A stretch of DNA of 64,000 nucleotides from Anaerolineaceae bacterium UBA5404 (GTDB lineage: Bacteria; Chloroflexota; Anaerolineae; Anaerolineales; Anaerolineaceae), in NCBI GenBank assembly GCA_002409625.1, contig DHNY01000003.1:6703-70702 (forward strand), written 5' to 3'. Numbering within the stretch: position 1 is the stretch's first letter; every line of letters starts with the position of its first letter. Positions 1-8,845 of this stretch are shown piece by piece. Below the pieces are notes generated by a model, which saw nothing but the letters and a program-made list of their open reading frames with translations, was not told the origin of the DNA and searched no databases. A program made the position numbers and the translations under genes.

Positions 1-100
1 TTTCTTTTAAGTGGACCGGTGGGATAGAGGTCCGAGCCGGGTGGGTTGCGCGCTCACTCTTTCTTTTTAAGTGGACCGGTGGGGACACCGGTCCGAGCGG
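1..100. repeat. Two tandem hairpin repeats, 60-bp period
   Basis: Two copies of a unit start at 1 and 61 with an exact 60-bp offset. They share a pyrimidine-rich lead, then AAGTGGACCGGTGGG, and a GGTCCGAGC block further on. In the second copy GGACCGGTG (73-81) pairs perfectly with CACCGGTCC (86-94) around a GGGA loop. In the first copy only GGACC (13-17) and GGTCC (29-33) remain paired. No coding frame explains them. The left copy touches the window edge, so the array may continue outside. Confidence 0.6.
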
Positions 101-138
101 GATGAGGCCATTCGTTCAGCCAGGAAGGCAATCCAAGC

Positions 139-170
139 AGGTGGAATCGGGCAAGAGCCAAGAACCACCT
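139..170. other. Interrupted inverted repeat, function unknown
   Basis: AGGTGG (139-144) can pair with CCACCT (165-170), and GGC (149-151) with GCC (157-159), giving a two-part hairpin. It lies between the tandem repeats and the 3' end of the small membrane protein gene on the minus strand. It has no T-run on either side, so it is not a convincing terminator. It could belong to a structured RNA continuing from outside the window. Confidence 0.3.
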
Positions 171-209
171 ATCCTAAACGCTAAAAATAAATTTTCAGTT
201 GGTATGGTG

Positions 210-530
210 TTATTTAACTAAATCCTTAATGATGTTGGCCACCAGCCAGACAAAAGCAGACAATCCAAGCGCGGTCATGATAAAAACCACAATCGCGCGT
301 TCTTTTTGCTTGATGATGGCAATGAGTCCAATAATAAGAGCCGCAATAGCTGCGCCAATCGTCAGAAAAACAACAAAGCCAAGCAGGTTTTCAGGCATGG
401 GTTTTGCCAAGCCAGTATTAATGAATGCCAGCAACATGAGTAACAAAACTAAAATACCCAGTCCAAAGGCAAATTTCCCAAGTTTGCTTTGAGGTAAAAA
501 GTTTATCTTTTTGGTTTCAATGTCTTCCAT
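210..530 (-). CDS. Small integral membrane protein, unknown function
   Basis: This 106-residue protein has a short charged N-terminus followed by about three hydrophobic segments (roughly residues 19-41, 49-71 and 80-102) and ends in a Lys/Asp tail. That pattern predicts a small cytoplasmic-membrane protein. I recognise no family motif. Its ATG overlaps the stop codon of the upstream 780-residue gene by one base (TAATG), and GGAG sits just before it, so the two are almost certainly co-transcribed and translationally coupled. A role linked to the glycosidase-like neighbour is possible but only guilt by association. Confidence 0.7.
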   Translation of the reverse strand: MEDIETKKINFLPQSKLGKFAFGLGILVLLLMLLAFINTGLAKPMPENLLGFVVFLTIGAAIAALIIGLIAIIKQKERAIVVFIMTALGLSAFVWLVANIIKDLVK

Positions 531-2875
531 TAAGTCTCCAATTCGTCCATCACAAATGTTTTTGTTGAACTGCCAAAATGGTGGTGACTGCTGCCATCCG
601 GCATAATGATTGTACTATTCTTTTGATCACGCGTAATTTCAAGTCCCATGTAGCGCACTGTAACCGGCCAGGGCACGGCATTTGTTCCACCAACGCTCAC
701 TTTTGTGGGGCTATATATCTTAATACCCAACAAGTCCATAAAGAGTGAGGTTGGCAACAAGCCACGCACATCATTCGCCTTACCATAGGCTTGCCCGGTC
801 TTGCTGTTTACCCGTTCTAAGATGGCGTGCTCTTGTCTAAGCACAGAAATTGTTGCTCGTATCATCTGATTGAACAGACGGAATGCCATTTCACGTTCGC
901 CTAATAATAAGACGTGTTGAAGAAGCAATGCGTTCCATGCGATGTTGCTTGTTTTTTGCCTGGTATTAGGCTCATCCTGATCCAATTGCTCTGGTAAGCC
1001 ATAAAGGCTGTTTTCTTCATTCGACATTAACCATTGCTCAATCACATCGTCCAAAACAGGGAAGGGTAGGTTGGGATCCCAAGCCAACAGATGACTGATA
1101 TCCGGCTGCTTGAGTTCAGCTCGGTAGATGCTAATCTCCGTATCAGCATCAAAATGACCAGCCAGAGCCTCTAAATGCGAAAAAACAGTATGGCTGCAAT
1201 AAAGAAATGAACCGGGTAGCCATAGGATTTGATTTGTTTCCAAAGCCTCATCCACAGGATGCCCGTTGGCATCGTTACCAAGCAATCTTATCCCTTGTGG
1301 TTTTCTTATTTGAAGACTTGGCTTGATTTTGATATTAAGACGGCTGGCCGGTGTTAGCGCCAAGCCCTTTTTGGGCAGATCTTTGGCCAAACCTTCAAAA
1401 TAAAGTTCACCAGAATGGGCTTGGTGGGAATCGCGATCGCGATTGAGGATGTCTGCGTCACGAAATTCCTTCATCCTAAGACTTAGTTTGGCTATTAGCG
1501 TGCTCAGAACTTTTTCTGTTTGTGGGTCTTCAAGAACCTTTGCCATGAGGTTTAGTGTGTGACATTCCTTGTTTAACAATGCAGCCAGACCAATGGTTTC
1601 AACGGTGGAAATAGGCGTGGCATGATTATCCAGCTTAAAAAGGTCGTAGCTCTCAAGTTCTATCATGCCTGTTTGATTAAGGTTTGACCATTCAGGTAAG
1701 CCGTCCTGGTCCCGGTCGTTTTGCTGCCAAAACCAGGCAAAGAGTGTGGATCTGAGTTGAGGATAAACCCGTTGCAAGAAGGCTTTTTCTTGCAGATGGC
1801 TGTGGATTAGCCACGCCGTTTGGCAAAGAATTGGAAACGCTAAGGCAACATCGCCGTTTTGTGGTTTGGGTTTGGGGCTTGATTCCAGATAACTTTCAAA
1901 CAGATTGGCGCACGTTTCAATATTGGCGGGTAGTAAAGCCTGAATGGCTTGCCAGAGTTTAAGCGCACTCATTTTGGTAGCATCAGCAGTAGTAGAGTTA
2001 TTTAGATTGAGCGGTTCTAGAAAGCGGCTGTGGGGGTTGCGCGTTGTAATGAGTCTTAGGTCCTTGTTTTCGGCACTAGTCTGGGTAATCAGCTGTTGCG
2101 CTTGAAGTTGGGACATTCGAAAAGCAATGTCCCAATCCACGTTTGGGGTGGTGATACTCACTTCCTGGGTTTGCTGTTTGAGGGCTAACCTTGCCATTTC
2201 TGCATCCCAATTGACCGGGAAAACAGTGAAGGCGCGATCGTCTTCTGGTTTGCTGCTTTCTGAAACTTTACAGCGCCAAAAAATGTTCAGGCTTTCGTTT
2301 GGACCGAGTACTTTTGTATTTTCAAGGGCTAATTCCGGACTGATGATGGGCTTGAGCATGCCGTCCATGATGACTGAAATATGCAAACCATCGCTCTCAC
2401 CTTTGAGGTAAGTGAGAGATTTTCTTTTGGTGTGGTTCATCCCGTCCTTGTTGTCAAAAGCGAATAAACGCGCCGCAACCCGTGCGCCGAGCTCATTTGC
2501 CGTATTACCAGTGTTTTTTAGGCTAATGCGACCTTCAAGAACTTCTGGCGATGAAACCCACAGATCAAAACTTGCTGAACACTCAGGGCTTGGGGTTTGC
2601 CAAAGTTGAATGTGATTTTGCCAAAGTCTTCTGATTTGTGGCGGGCTTAAAAACTCGTTTATTTTACGGTAACCCACTTTGTTGATCATGAAAACAGGAA
2701 AAATCTGAAAACTTTGGGTACGTAAGCCAAAGCTTGTGTTTACTGTGATCGGTCCATTCGCCTCCAGCCTCAATTGCCAAACAGAATCAATTGCTTTTTC
2801 ATCGTATTGCTGAGCCAGGTTCGCGCATAGTGTTAACCCAACAGGGTCATGAGGCAAATAAGGACCATGTATCAT
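530..2875 (-). CDS. (alpha/alpha)6-barrel glycosidase-like protein
   Basis: This 781-residue protein has no signal peptide. The N-terminal third looks beta-rich. The rest is helical with regularly spaced Trp-rich segments. Near residue 388 it carries DRDQDGLPEW, the kind of Asp/Gly-rich loop seen in six-hairpin glycosidases such as GH63, GH37 and glycogen-debranching enzymes. The C-terminal part has aromatic, glycine-rich stretches (GGTNAVPWP, MPDGSSHHHFG). I infer an intracellular glycoside hydrolase or debranching-like enzyme and cannot name the substrate. The ATG has no Shine-Dalgarno sequence; a TACAAT hexamer lies six bases upstream, suggesting a leaderless transcript. The downstream small membrane protein overlaps its stop by one base. 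Confidence 0.55.
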   Translation of the reverse strand: MIHGPYLPHDPVGLTLCANLAQQYDEKAIDSVWQLRLEANGPITVNTSFGLRTQSFQIFPVFMINKVGYRKINEFLSPPQIRRLWQNHIQLWQTPSPECSASFDLWVSSPEVLEGRISLKNTGNTANELGARVAARLFAFDNKDGMNHTKRKSLTYLKGESDGLHISVIMDGMLKPIISPELALENTKVLGPNESLNIFWRCKVSESSKPEDDRAFTVFPVNWDAEMARLALKQQTQEVSITTPNVDWDIAFRMSQLQAQQLITQTSAENKDLRLITTRNPHSRFLEPLNLNNSTTADATKMSALKLWQAIQALLPANIETCANLFESYLESSPKPKPQNGDVALAFPILCQTAWLIHSHLQEKAFLQRVYPQLRSTLFAWFWQQNDRDQDGLPEWSNLNQTGMIELESYDLFKLDNHATPISTVETIGLAALLNKECHTLNLMAKVLEDPQTEKVLSTLIAKLSLRMKEFRDADILNRDRDSHQAHSGELYFEGLAKDLPKKGLALTPASRLNIKIKPSLQIRKPQGIRLLGNDANGHPVDEALETNQILWLPGSFLYCSHTVFSHLEALAGHFDADTEISIYRAELKQPDISHLLAWDPNLPFPVLDDVIEQWLMSNEENSLYGLPEQLDQDEPNTRQKTSNIAWNALLLQHVLLLGEREMAFRLFNQMIRATISVLRQEHAILERVNSKTGQAYGKANDVRGLLPTSLFMDLLGIKIYSPTKVSVGGTNAVPWPVTVRYMGLEITRDQKNSTIIMPDGSSHHHFGSSTKTFVMDELET

Positions 2876-2881
2876 AGTTTA

Positions 2882-2887
2882 ATTGTA
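2882..2887 (-). promoter_or_regulatory. -10 element of probable leaderless promoter
   Basis: TACAAT on the minus strand ends six bases before the ATG at 2875, so transcription would start at or next to the A of the start codon. No Shine-Dalgarno sequence is present. No good -35 hexamer is visible. Confidence 0.35.
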
Positions 2888-2977
2888 ACCTTAGTTTTGC
2901 TTTGCTTTTGGGTTTTGACCTTTTGTAAATGTGGAACCTTAGCTTTATAGGCTACGTTATATAGGCATTAGCTATTA

Positions 2978-2986
2978 TGCTAAAAT
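2978..2986 (+). promoter_or_regulatory. Extended -10 promoter for the PBP gene
   Basis: TG-C-TAAAAT is an extended -10 element with no clear -35. It ends six bases before the ATG of an 8-codon ORF at 2993. It sits within an inverted repeat TTAGC-N6-GCTAA. Confidence 0.4.
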
Positions 2987-2992
2987 GTTATC

Positions 2993-3019
2993 ATGCATAG
3001 AATGGGTGATGCTTTATGA
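2993..3019 (+). CDS. Possible 8-codon leader ORF before the PBP gene
   Basis: ATG at 2993 opens an 8-codon frame (MHRMGDAL). Its TGA (3017-3019) overlaps the PBP start ATG (3016-3018) as ATGA, the classic arrangement for termination-reinitiation coupling. The -10 element six bases upstream would make this ORF leaderless. The only other start signal for the PBP is a GGTGAT sequence inside this ORF, a partial Shine-Dalgarno match. This is inferred from layout only. Confidence 0.35.
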   Translation: MHRMGDAL

Positions 3020-6000
3020 ATGATGATTTTACGAATGATGAAACCTTGAACCCGGATCAGAATTTGCCGGAAAAGCCTTTAAATTCCCAGGCAGACGAGC
3101 CTCTGGAGCAAGCAAAAGGACCAGCCTATAAGCGTCCTGATTGGATGCGCCCGGGTTTGGGTTATACAGATGAAACGGAACTTGAAGGCTACACTGGCTT
3201 TAGTGCCTTGAAGGAAAGCTTTGACCAAACTGAAAACCTGTTTGACGAGCTGAGCAATTTTGATTATTTTGATGCCCCGAAGCTTGAAGCTGACCAAACA
3301 CCACGCGCTTTTCAAGAAATCCCAACCAGCATGTTCGCGAATGAATTTAGTGGCAGGTTTGGTTTGGAACCACAAGCGAATCAGGTGGATGAGACACTTG
3401 AAAATGTTGAGCCTGCAACGGAAGCTACACAAGAGGGCGAACCAAGCCAGAGTGATTTGGACAATATGCGCACTATTCCACCTCCAGAAGGCGCGCAAGC
3501 CTTCAAGGTTCAAAGCGAAGCATTACCACAACCGGTTACCCAGCTTGACCCATACGCCACAAGATTGACGCCAACAGCTTTTAACAGCCACTTGTCTCAA
3601 TCGCGGGAAACAACCCAGCCTGTACCGGTTATCCCGTATGGTCAACAAGCCCAGGGTATACCGCCCATGCCACCCAGGCCTCCGCATAGCCAGTCTGCTA
3701 AACCAGCCCGGAAGAAAGGTCGAGCCGGTCGTGTAATTCTTGTTTTGGTCATCCTTTTTTTAGTGGCGATGATCGCGGTGGCAGCTTTTGCTTTCTATAA
3801 GTACACTCAAATTGCTAAAACTTTGCCTGATGTTAATGACCTGCAATATCGCGCTTCTCAATTTGAAACAACGCGAATTTTGGACAGGCAAGGCAATGTG
3901 CTTTATGAAATTATTGATCCCAGTGCCGGAAAACGCACTTGGGTTCCCTTGGAAAAAATTTCTCCAAACCTCATCGCGGCAACAATCGCCACCGAGGACA
4001 AAGAATACTACAACCATCCGGGTTTTGATCTGCTTGCGCTTGCCCGGGCGTTATGGACAAATTACCGTTCCAAAGAAGTTGTTTCGGGAGCCTCTACCAT
4101 CACTCAGCAATTGGCACGCCTTCTGTTATTAACGGATGAACGCTATGAACAGACTTATGAACGTAAGGCGCGTGAAATCATTCTTGCGGCTGAAATTACC
4201 CGCCGTTATAGCAAAGAGCAAGTGCTCGAGCTGTATTTAAATGAGATTTATTACGGCAATATGTCTTACGGTGTGCAAGCCGCCGCGGAGACCTACTTCA
4301 ACACAAACGCGTCTGATTTAGACCTTTGGCAGGCAGCATTTTTAGCAGGTTTGCCGCAAAGCCCCGCAGTTTATGATGTTTATAACAACCGGGACGTAAC
4401 CCTGGGCAGGAGCAGTTCTGTTTTTCGCTTGATGTTCGAAATGAGCTCAGAAAAAGGTTGCATCAAAGTTGATGAAACCAGACCGCGGGTTTGTGTGGAC
4501 GCTATGCAGGTGCTAACCGAATCTGAAGTCTTGAATGGATATGCGTTCAAACAAAACTTACTCACCATGCAATTTCCACATTGGGTGGTTTATATCCAAT
4601 CTTTGCTCGAAGCCCAAATTGACGCGCAGATGATTTACCGATCCGGGTTTACGGTTCACACAACGCTTGACCCTGTTTTCCAACGCGAAGCGGAAGCCGC
4701 GGTACGCGACCAGCTTGCCCAAATGGAGGACAAAAACGCAACAAATGGTGCGGTGCTTGCTTTACATCCCAAAACTGGCGAGATTCTTGCCATGGTTGGG
4801 TCGGCTGATTTTTCGAACGCCGACATCAGTGGGCAAGTGAACATGGCGCTAACCCAAACGCGTCAGCCTGGTTCGGCAATAAAACCTTTTACCTACCTGG
4901 CTGCTTTTGAAAAAGATTGGACACCGTCAACTCTATCATGGGATGTGCCAACCCGCTTTAGACCTTCGCTGGATCCCAATGATACAAACCCGGATTATGA
5001 ACCCAGAAATTACGATGGCAGGTTTAGAGGTCCGGTTACAGTCCGGTCAGCGCTTGCCAATTCTTATAATATTCCGGTTGTAAAAGCTTTGGAATATGTG
5101 CATATTTACGACAATCCGGAAACACCTCAGGCTGACGGTTTCATCAACCTTGCCAGACGCTTGGGCATAAGTTCCCTCAACAGACCTGATTATGGGCTTT
5201 CGCTTACTTTGGGTGGCGGTGAAGTGAGTTTGATGGAACTTACCGGTGCTTTTCAGGTTCTTGCCAATGAAGGTCGAAAGCTTGAACCGGTGGCAATCAC
5301 CAAGATTGTGGATCACACTGGCAAACTTGTGTATGAATATGAACCGCATGATGGCGCACAAATTGTTCGCGCGGCACATGCTTATCTACTTTCTTCCATC
5401 TTGTCTGATAATATCGCCAGGGCACCGATGTTTGGCACAAATTCACCCTTAAATCTGCCTTTCAACGCGGCAGTAAAGACGGGTACGACCAATGACTTTA
5501 GAGATAACTGGACGATTGGTTACACACCAGAGCTTCTGGTAGGCGTATGGGTGGGCAATGCGGATTACACACCGATGGTCAATACCACTGGCGTGGATGG
5601 CGCAGCGCCGATTTGGAACCGTTTGATGCAAGCGGGCATTAACCAGTTTTATGGTGGCATCGCCAGCAGTTTTGCCAGACCCAACGACGTTGTTGATCGC
5701 ATTGTGTGTAGTTTATCTGGTGCAGAACCCAGTGAATACTGCCCAAGTCATGTTACCGAGATTTTCGCCTCTGACCAAATGCCATTGCCCAAGGATGAAG
5801 ATCTTTGGGTAAGGGCACAAATTGACTCTTGGACTAATTTGAGGTCTTCGCCGGCATGTTCAGAATTTAACCGGGAAGCTTTAACCATTAATGTGAGCGA
5901 TAAGTTTGCCATTGAATGGCTTGAAACAGATGCCGGGCGTGAGTGGGCACGAAATGCCGGTTTTCCGGATCCCTTGGTCATTTTGCCCGAAAGGGAATGC

Positions 6001-6441
6001 CGCGCGGATGATCCCAGACCCATTATTAACCTGGTAGGCATTCATGATGGCGGAACGGTGACTGAAAATCCGCTTCCCATTGCGGGTGTCATCGATGCCA
6101 CCGCTAATTTTAAGCAATTCATTATCCATTGGGGTGTTGGCCATGACCCTGATGAATGGCATCGCTTGACAGATGATTGGCATCATGAACCGATTCGCTC
6201 CGAAGACTTGATTAAGGAATGGGACCTTTCAGAAATGGAAGAAACCCTGATTACCATCAGGGTAACCATGCATAGCACAATGAACACAGAAGTGCAAAAG
6301 TTTTATCGTTTGCGTTTGGAGCTTCCAACCCCCACACCAACGCCAACAGAAACACCAACGGAGACCCCCACACCTAGCCCAACGCCTGAAAACACGCCAA
6401 CACCACCAGCTCCGCAAGAACCTACTGTTGTTTCGCCATAG
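3016..6441 (+). CDS. Class A penicillin-binding protein (PBP1A type)
   Basis: This is a bifunctional peptidoglycan synthase: a glycosyltransferase that polymerises lipid II plus a D,D-transpeptidase that cross-links stems outside the membrane. An unusually long acidic/Pro-rich cytoplasmic region (about 1-235) precedes one transmembrane segment (about 240-262). The GT51 domain follows with ATEDKEYYNHPG near 325 and GASTITQQ near 357. The transpeptidase shows SAIK with catalytic Ser620, S683-Y-N685 and K821-T-G-T824. The C-terminus is a Thr/Pro repeat tail (about 1105-1135) like wall-spanning linkers. At 1141 residues it is longer than typical PBP1A, mostly through the two low-complexity ends. 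It is followed by a bidirectional terminator. Confidence 0.95.
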   Translation: MNDDFTNDETLNPDQNLPEKPLNSQADEPLEQAKGPAYKRPDWMRPGLGYTDETELEGYTGFSALKESFDQTENLFDELSNFDYFDAPKLEADQTPRAFQEIPTSMFANEFSGRFGLEPQANQVDETLENVEPATEATQEGEPSQSDLDNMRTIPPPEGAQAFKVQSEALPQPVTQLDPYATRLTPTAFNSHLSQSRETTQPVPVIPYGQQAQGIPPMPPRPPHSQSAKPARKKGRAGRVILVLVILFLVAMIAVAAFAFYKYTQIAKTLPDVNDLQYRASQFETTRILDRQGNVLYEIIDPSAGKRTWVPLEKISPNLIAATIATEDKEYYNHPGFDLLALARALWTNYRSKEVVSGASTITQQLARLLLLTDERYEQTYERKAREIILAAEITRRYSKEQVLELYLNEIYYGNMSYGVQAAAETYFNTNASDLDLWQAAFLAGLPQSPAVYDVYNNRDVTLGRSSSVFRLMFEMSSEKGCIKVDETRPRVCVDAMQVLTESEVLNGYAFKQNLLTMQFPHWVVYIQSLLEAQIDAQMIYRSGFTVHTTLDPVFQREAEAAVRDQLAQMEDKNATNGAVLALHPKTGEILAMVGSADFSNADISGQVNMALTQTRQPGSAIKPFTYLAAFEKDWTPSTLSWDVPTRFRPSLDPNDTNPDYEPRNYDGRFRGPVTVRSALANSYNIPVVKALEYVHIYDNPETPQADGFINLARRLGISSLNRPDYGLSLTLGGGEVSLMELTGAFQVLANEGRKLEPVAITKIVDHTGKLVYEYEPHDGAQIVRAAHAYLLSSILSDNIARAPMFGTNSPLNLPFNAAVKTGTTNDFRDNWTIGYTPELLVGVWVGNADYTPMVNTTGVDGAAPIWNRLMQAGINQFYGGIASSFARPNDVVDRIVCSLSGAEPSEYCPSHVTEIFASDQMPLPKDEDLWVRAQIDSWTNLRSSPACSEFNREALTINVSDKFAIEWLETDAGREWARNAGFPDPLVILPERECRADDPRPIINLVGIHDGGTVTENPLPIAGVIDATANFKQFIIHWGVGHDPDEWHRLTDDWHHEPIRSEDLIKEWDLSEMEETLITIRVTMHSTMNTEVQKFYRLRLELPTPTPTPTETPTETPTPSPTPENTPTPPAPQEPTVVSP

Positions 6442-6457
6442 GAATTTGAAATACATA

Positions 6458-6488
6458 AAAACGCGCGTTTTTTCAGAGCGCGCGTTTT
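6458..6488. terminator. Bidirectional intrinsic terminator
   Basis: AAAACGCGCG (6458-6467) pairs with CGCGCGTTTT (6479-6488). A/T runs on both sides allow it to act on both strands. It lies between the convergent PBP and methylase-like genes. Confidence 0.75.
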
Positions 6489-6505
6489 GTTTATAATCTG
6501 GGTTT

Positions 6506-8815
6506 TTAAAACAATGCCAATTGAGAGGCGCGGTATTCGGGTGGGTCACCTAGTATTTGAGATGCAAAGAGCTCTGGGTTGAGCAGGGGATTATCCGAAA
6601 TATTTCGCAAGAGGCGGAACTTTACAAAATGCCAATCATCGCTAAGCAATGCCTGCAAACTGGGATCGCGACGCAGTTTATAAGAAATAAGATTGGCGCG
6701 GCTGCCAGGAAGTACGATGAGTTTCTTTCCAGTAATGCCGCGATAGCGTTGAATTGTGTTCGAAAACATGGCGCTGCCGGTGACGAAGAAAGTGTAAACC
6801 TCGTGGTCATGTTCATCGAGATAGTAAATAGCTTCCTCGCTGAGCTGTCGTTTGAACTTGAGCTTTTGGGCAATTTTCTCGATAATTTCCCTGATGGATT
6901 TGACATCTTTGCTGCGCGTAGCAAAATTTTCGTTTTCGTTCAGGGTCCACACACGTTCACCCTCAAGGTCGCTCGAGGTGGCATAAGAGCGCAAAACCGT
7001 TTGTACCAGTTCTGGTTCTGGGGTCATCATGCCTGGGTTGCCACCGTTGACCGCATGCGCGATTTCCAAGGCGCTTAGCACCGGTGTATGGAGAAACTCA
7101 TGCCTTATCAGATCCTCAATATTATCTGCCAAAGCGGTGTACTGATGGGGTAGATGGCTTAGCCAATAGCTACCGGTGTCTGTTGAAACACCCGGGTTGA
7201 AACGATGCAACAATGTGGTATCCAGGAACACCGGATCAAGATCTTCTTGCACTTTGTTTATGGGCGCTTGAGGCTGCTCATTCAGGTTTTGGAAGAGTAA
7301 GCCCTGAGTTTGTAAAGCAATAATGAGCTGGGTGAAAAGGCGGGTGTAGCCAGACGGCTCACCCCACGTTTCCAGGAAGCTTTTGGCTATTTCTCTGGCG
7401 TTTACACGTACATTTCCGGGAAAAGCATCGCCACTTTTGTTTGGCGCGAATTTCCAGACACTTTGCAAAACATTAACATTGCCAGAGCATGCGGCTGTGC
7501 GCAAGCTGAAGCCAGAAAGTTGTGCTGCTTTGACCGATGCCAACAGAAAGAGCGGATCCAGTTCAGAAATTTGTAGCAAGATAGGCGATGCGGGTCTGAC
7601 CATCTGATTGAGACGCACAAGCACCTTTTCAAGGGCGGTTGCGTGCCATGTCCAATCATAACGCTGTTTGAGTAAGCTGTTACGCAGGGTTTTAATGCCC
7701 TCTTTGCCCCAAAGCCAGGCACTCCATAAACCAGAGAGGTTCCACCAGGCTTGATTTCGACGGGGCAAATTGGCATAAACAATATCGATTTGCTTTGGAT
7801 CCAAAGTTGGGTTGAGCTCTCGTAAGCGACCTTCAAAAAGACAAACACCACCCGATTGGGGTAATTTTTGAGGGTATTCGCGCAGGGTTACGGCTTCTTT
7901 TTGACTTGCCCAAATCTGGCAAGCGTCCTCAAGTGCCCGCCAAAGGTTAAATTCCTGGAACATGGGTGGGCGCGAAAGTTGACGTGGACGATTTCGACCC
8001 AGAGGATGAGTCCAGAGTTGATTGCCCCGGTCAGCCGCACTTAAGAACAAGGCTTGCATGAGTGTTTTCTGTCTTGGGGTAAATTCCGGGCTTTGTATCC
8101 GGCTGAGGATTGCTTGTAATAAGCTAAGCGAGCGCTCAGTGTAATAGCTGATGACCTCTTCCATCACAGACCGCAAGGGGTCATCTGGGGTTGCGATTTT
8201 TTCAAGCGCCAGAGCCCGGCTCATTGCCGCAGGTGGCAAGGGTGGCAAACTTTGATGATGCTCGGCTATGAGCTCGATCTCTGTGGCAGTGCCACAAACC
8301 AGGCATTGACCAATGGCAAGGTCGGCTTGGCTATGATTCTCCTGCCATATATACCTGTCCACCTCAAAACTGGGTGCAAGTTGCTTGTTTTGATGGCTGG
8401 GACACTCAGGATTTGGGCAAGAAAGCTGATATTGCTTTTGAATTTGATCTTTGAGGCTTAGTCCAGAGGAAGATTTGCTTGCTCCAAGAAGGTCAAGGGC
8501 AGTTTTCATTTCTTCAATGCTTGGAGCAGTGGCGAGTACTTTGATGATGAAAGCCGCGATCGGATTGTTAGCCGTGACCAGTACGCGATAGCCGGCTTTT
8601 GCCAGCTCTAAAACGGAAAAGGGTGACTGCCCAAAGGGATCGAGCACCCATGAGCCTGGCGTGGCGTAGTTGTTGAGCCAGGTGCTAGCCATACCGTCGT
8701 AACATGGTGGTAAATAACGGTCAAGTGGCAAACCGGTGAGAGGCGTATCCGGCTGGAGGCAACCCGGCACGAAGGGCGTTTCAAAAGCTCTCCAATGCGG
8801 CCGGGTGTTTAGCAT
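6506..8815 (-). CDS. Degenerate DNA-methylase-like protein with zinc ribbon
   Basis: This 769-residue protein resembles adenine-specific DNA methylases of the COG1743 type in layout but has lost key residues. Residues 58-90 contain LDPFGQSPFSVLELA followed by a beta-strand and NNP, matching the cofactor motif DPFxGxG and its downstream DxNP, but without the glycines. C133, C138, C171 and C174 form a likely zinc ribbon. Where the catalytic (D/N)PPY would be, the protein has ANLPR (348-352). I therefore infer a methylase-fold protein that is probably catalytically dead or repurposed. It lies downstream of the GH13 glucosidase on the same strand, with no partner nuclease in view. The function is unknown. 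Confidence 0.5.
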   Translation of the reverse strand: MLNTRPHWRAFETPFVPGCLQPDTPLTGLPLDRYLPPCYDGMASTWLNNYATPGSWVLDPFGQSPFSVLELAKAGYRVLVTANNPIAAFIIKVLATAPSIEEMKTALDLLGASKSSSGLSLKDQIQKQYQLSCPNPECPSHQNKQLAPSFEVDRYIWQENHSQADLAIGQCLVCGTATEIELIAEHHQSLPPLPPAAMSRALALEKIATPDDPLRSVMEEVISYYTERSLSLLQAILSRIQSPEFTPRQKTLMQALFLSAADRGNQLWTHPLGRNRPRQLSRPPMFQEFNLWRALEDACQIWASQKEAVTLREYPQKLPQSGGVCLFEGRLRELNPTLDPKQIDIVYANLPRRNQAWWNLSGLWSAWLWGKEGIKTLRNSLLKQRYDWTWHATALEKVLVRLNQMVRPASPILLQISELDPLFLLASVKAAQLSGFSLRTAACSGNVNVLQSVWKFAPNKSGDAFPGNVRVNAREIAKSFLETWGEPSGYTRLFTQLIIALQTQGLLFQNLNEQPQAPINKVQEDLDPVFLDTTLLHRFNPGVSTDTGSYWLSHLPHQYTALADNIEDLIRHEFLHTPVLSALEIAHAVNGGNPGMMTPEPELVQTVLRSYATSSDLEGERVWTLNENENFATRSKDVKSIREIIEKIAQKLKFKRQLSEEAIYYLDEHDHEVYTFFVTGSAMFSNTIQRYRGITGKKLIVLPGSRANLISYKLRRDPSLQALLSDDWHFVKFRLLRNISDNPLLNPELFASQILGDPPEYRASQLALF

Positions 8816-8845
8816 CTTTTTAGCTCAAAAGGTCTTTCAGTGCGC

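Noticed and set aside
1..100. T-box leader
   Set aside because: GTGGACCGGTGGG looks superficially like a T-box antiterminator core, but the tandem 60-bp copies, wrong core bases and lack of a downstream plus-strand gene argue against it.
6330..6410. Short tandem repeats as a non-coding repeat element
   Set aside because: The ACACCAACG-like repetition encodes the in-frame Thr/Pro tail of the PBP and needs no other explanation.
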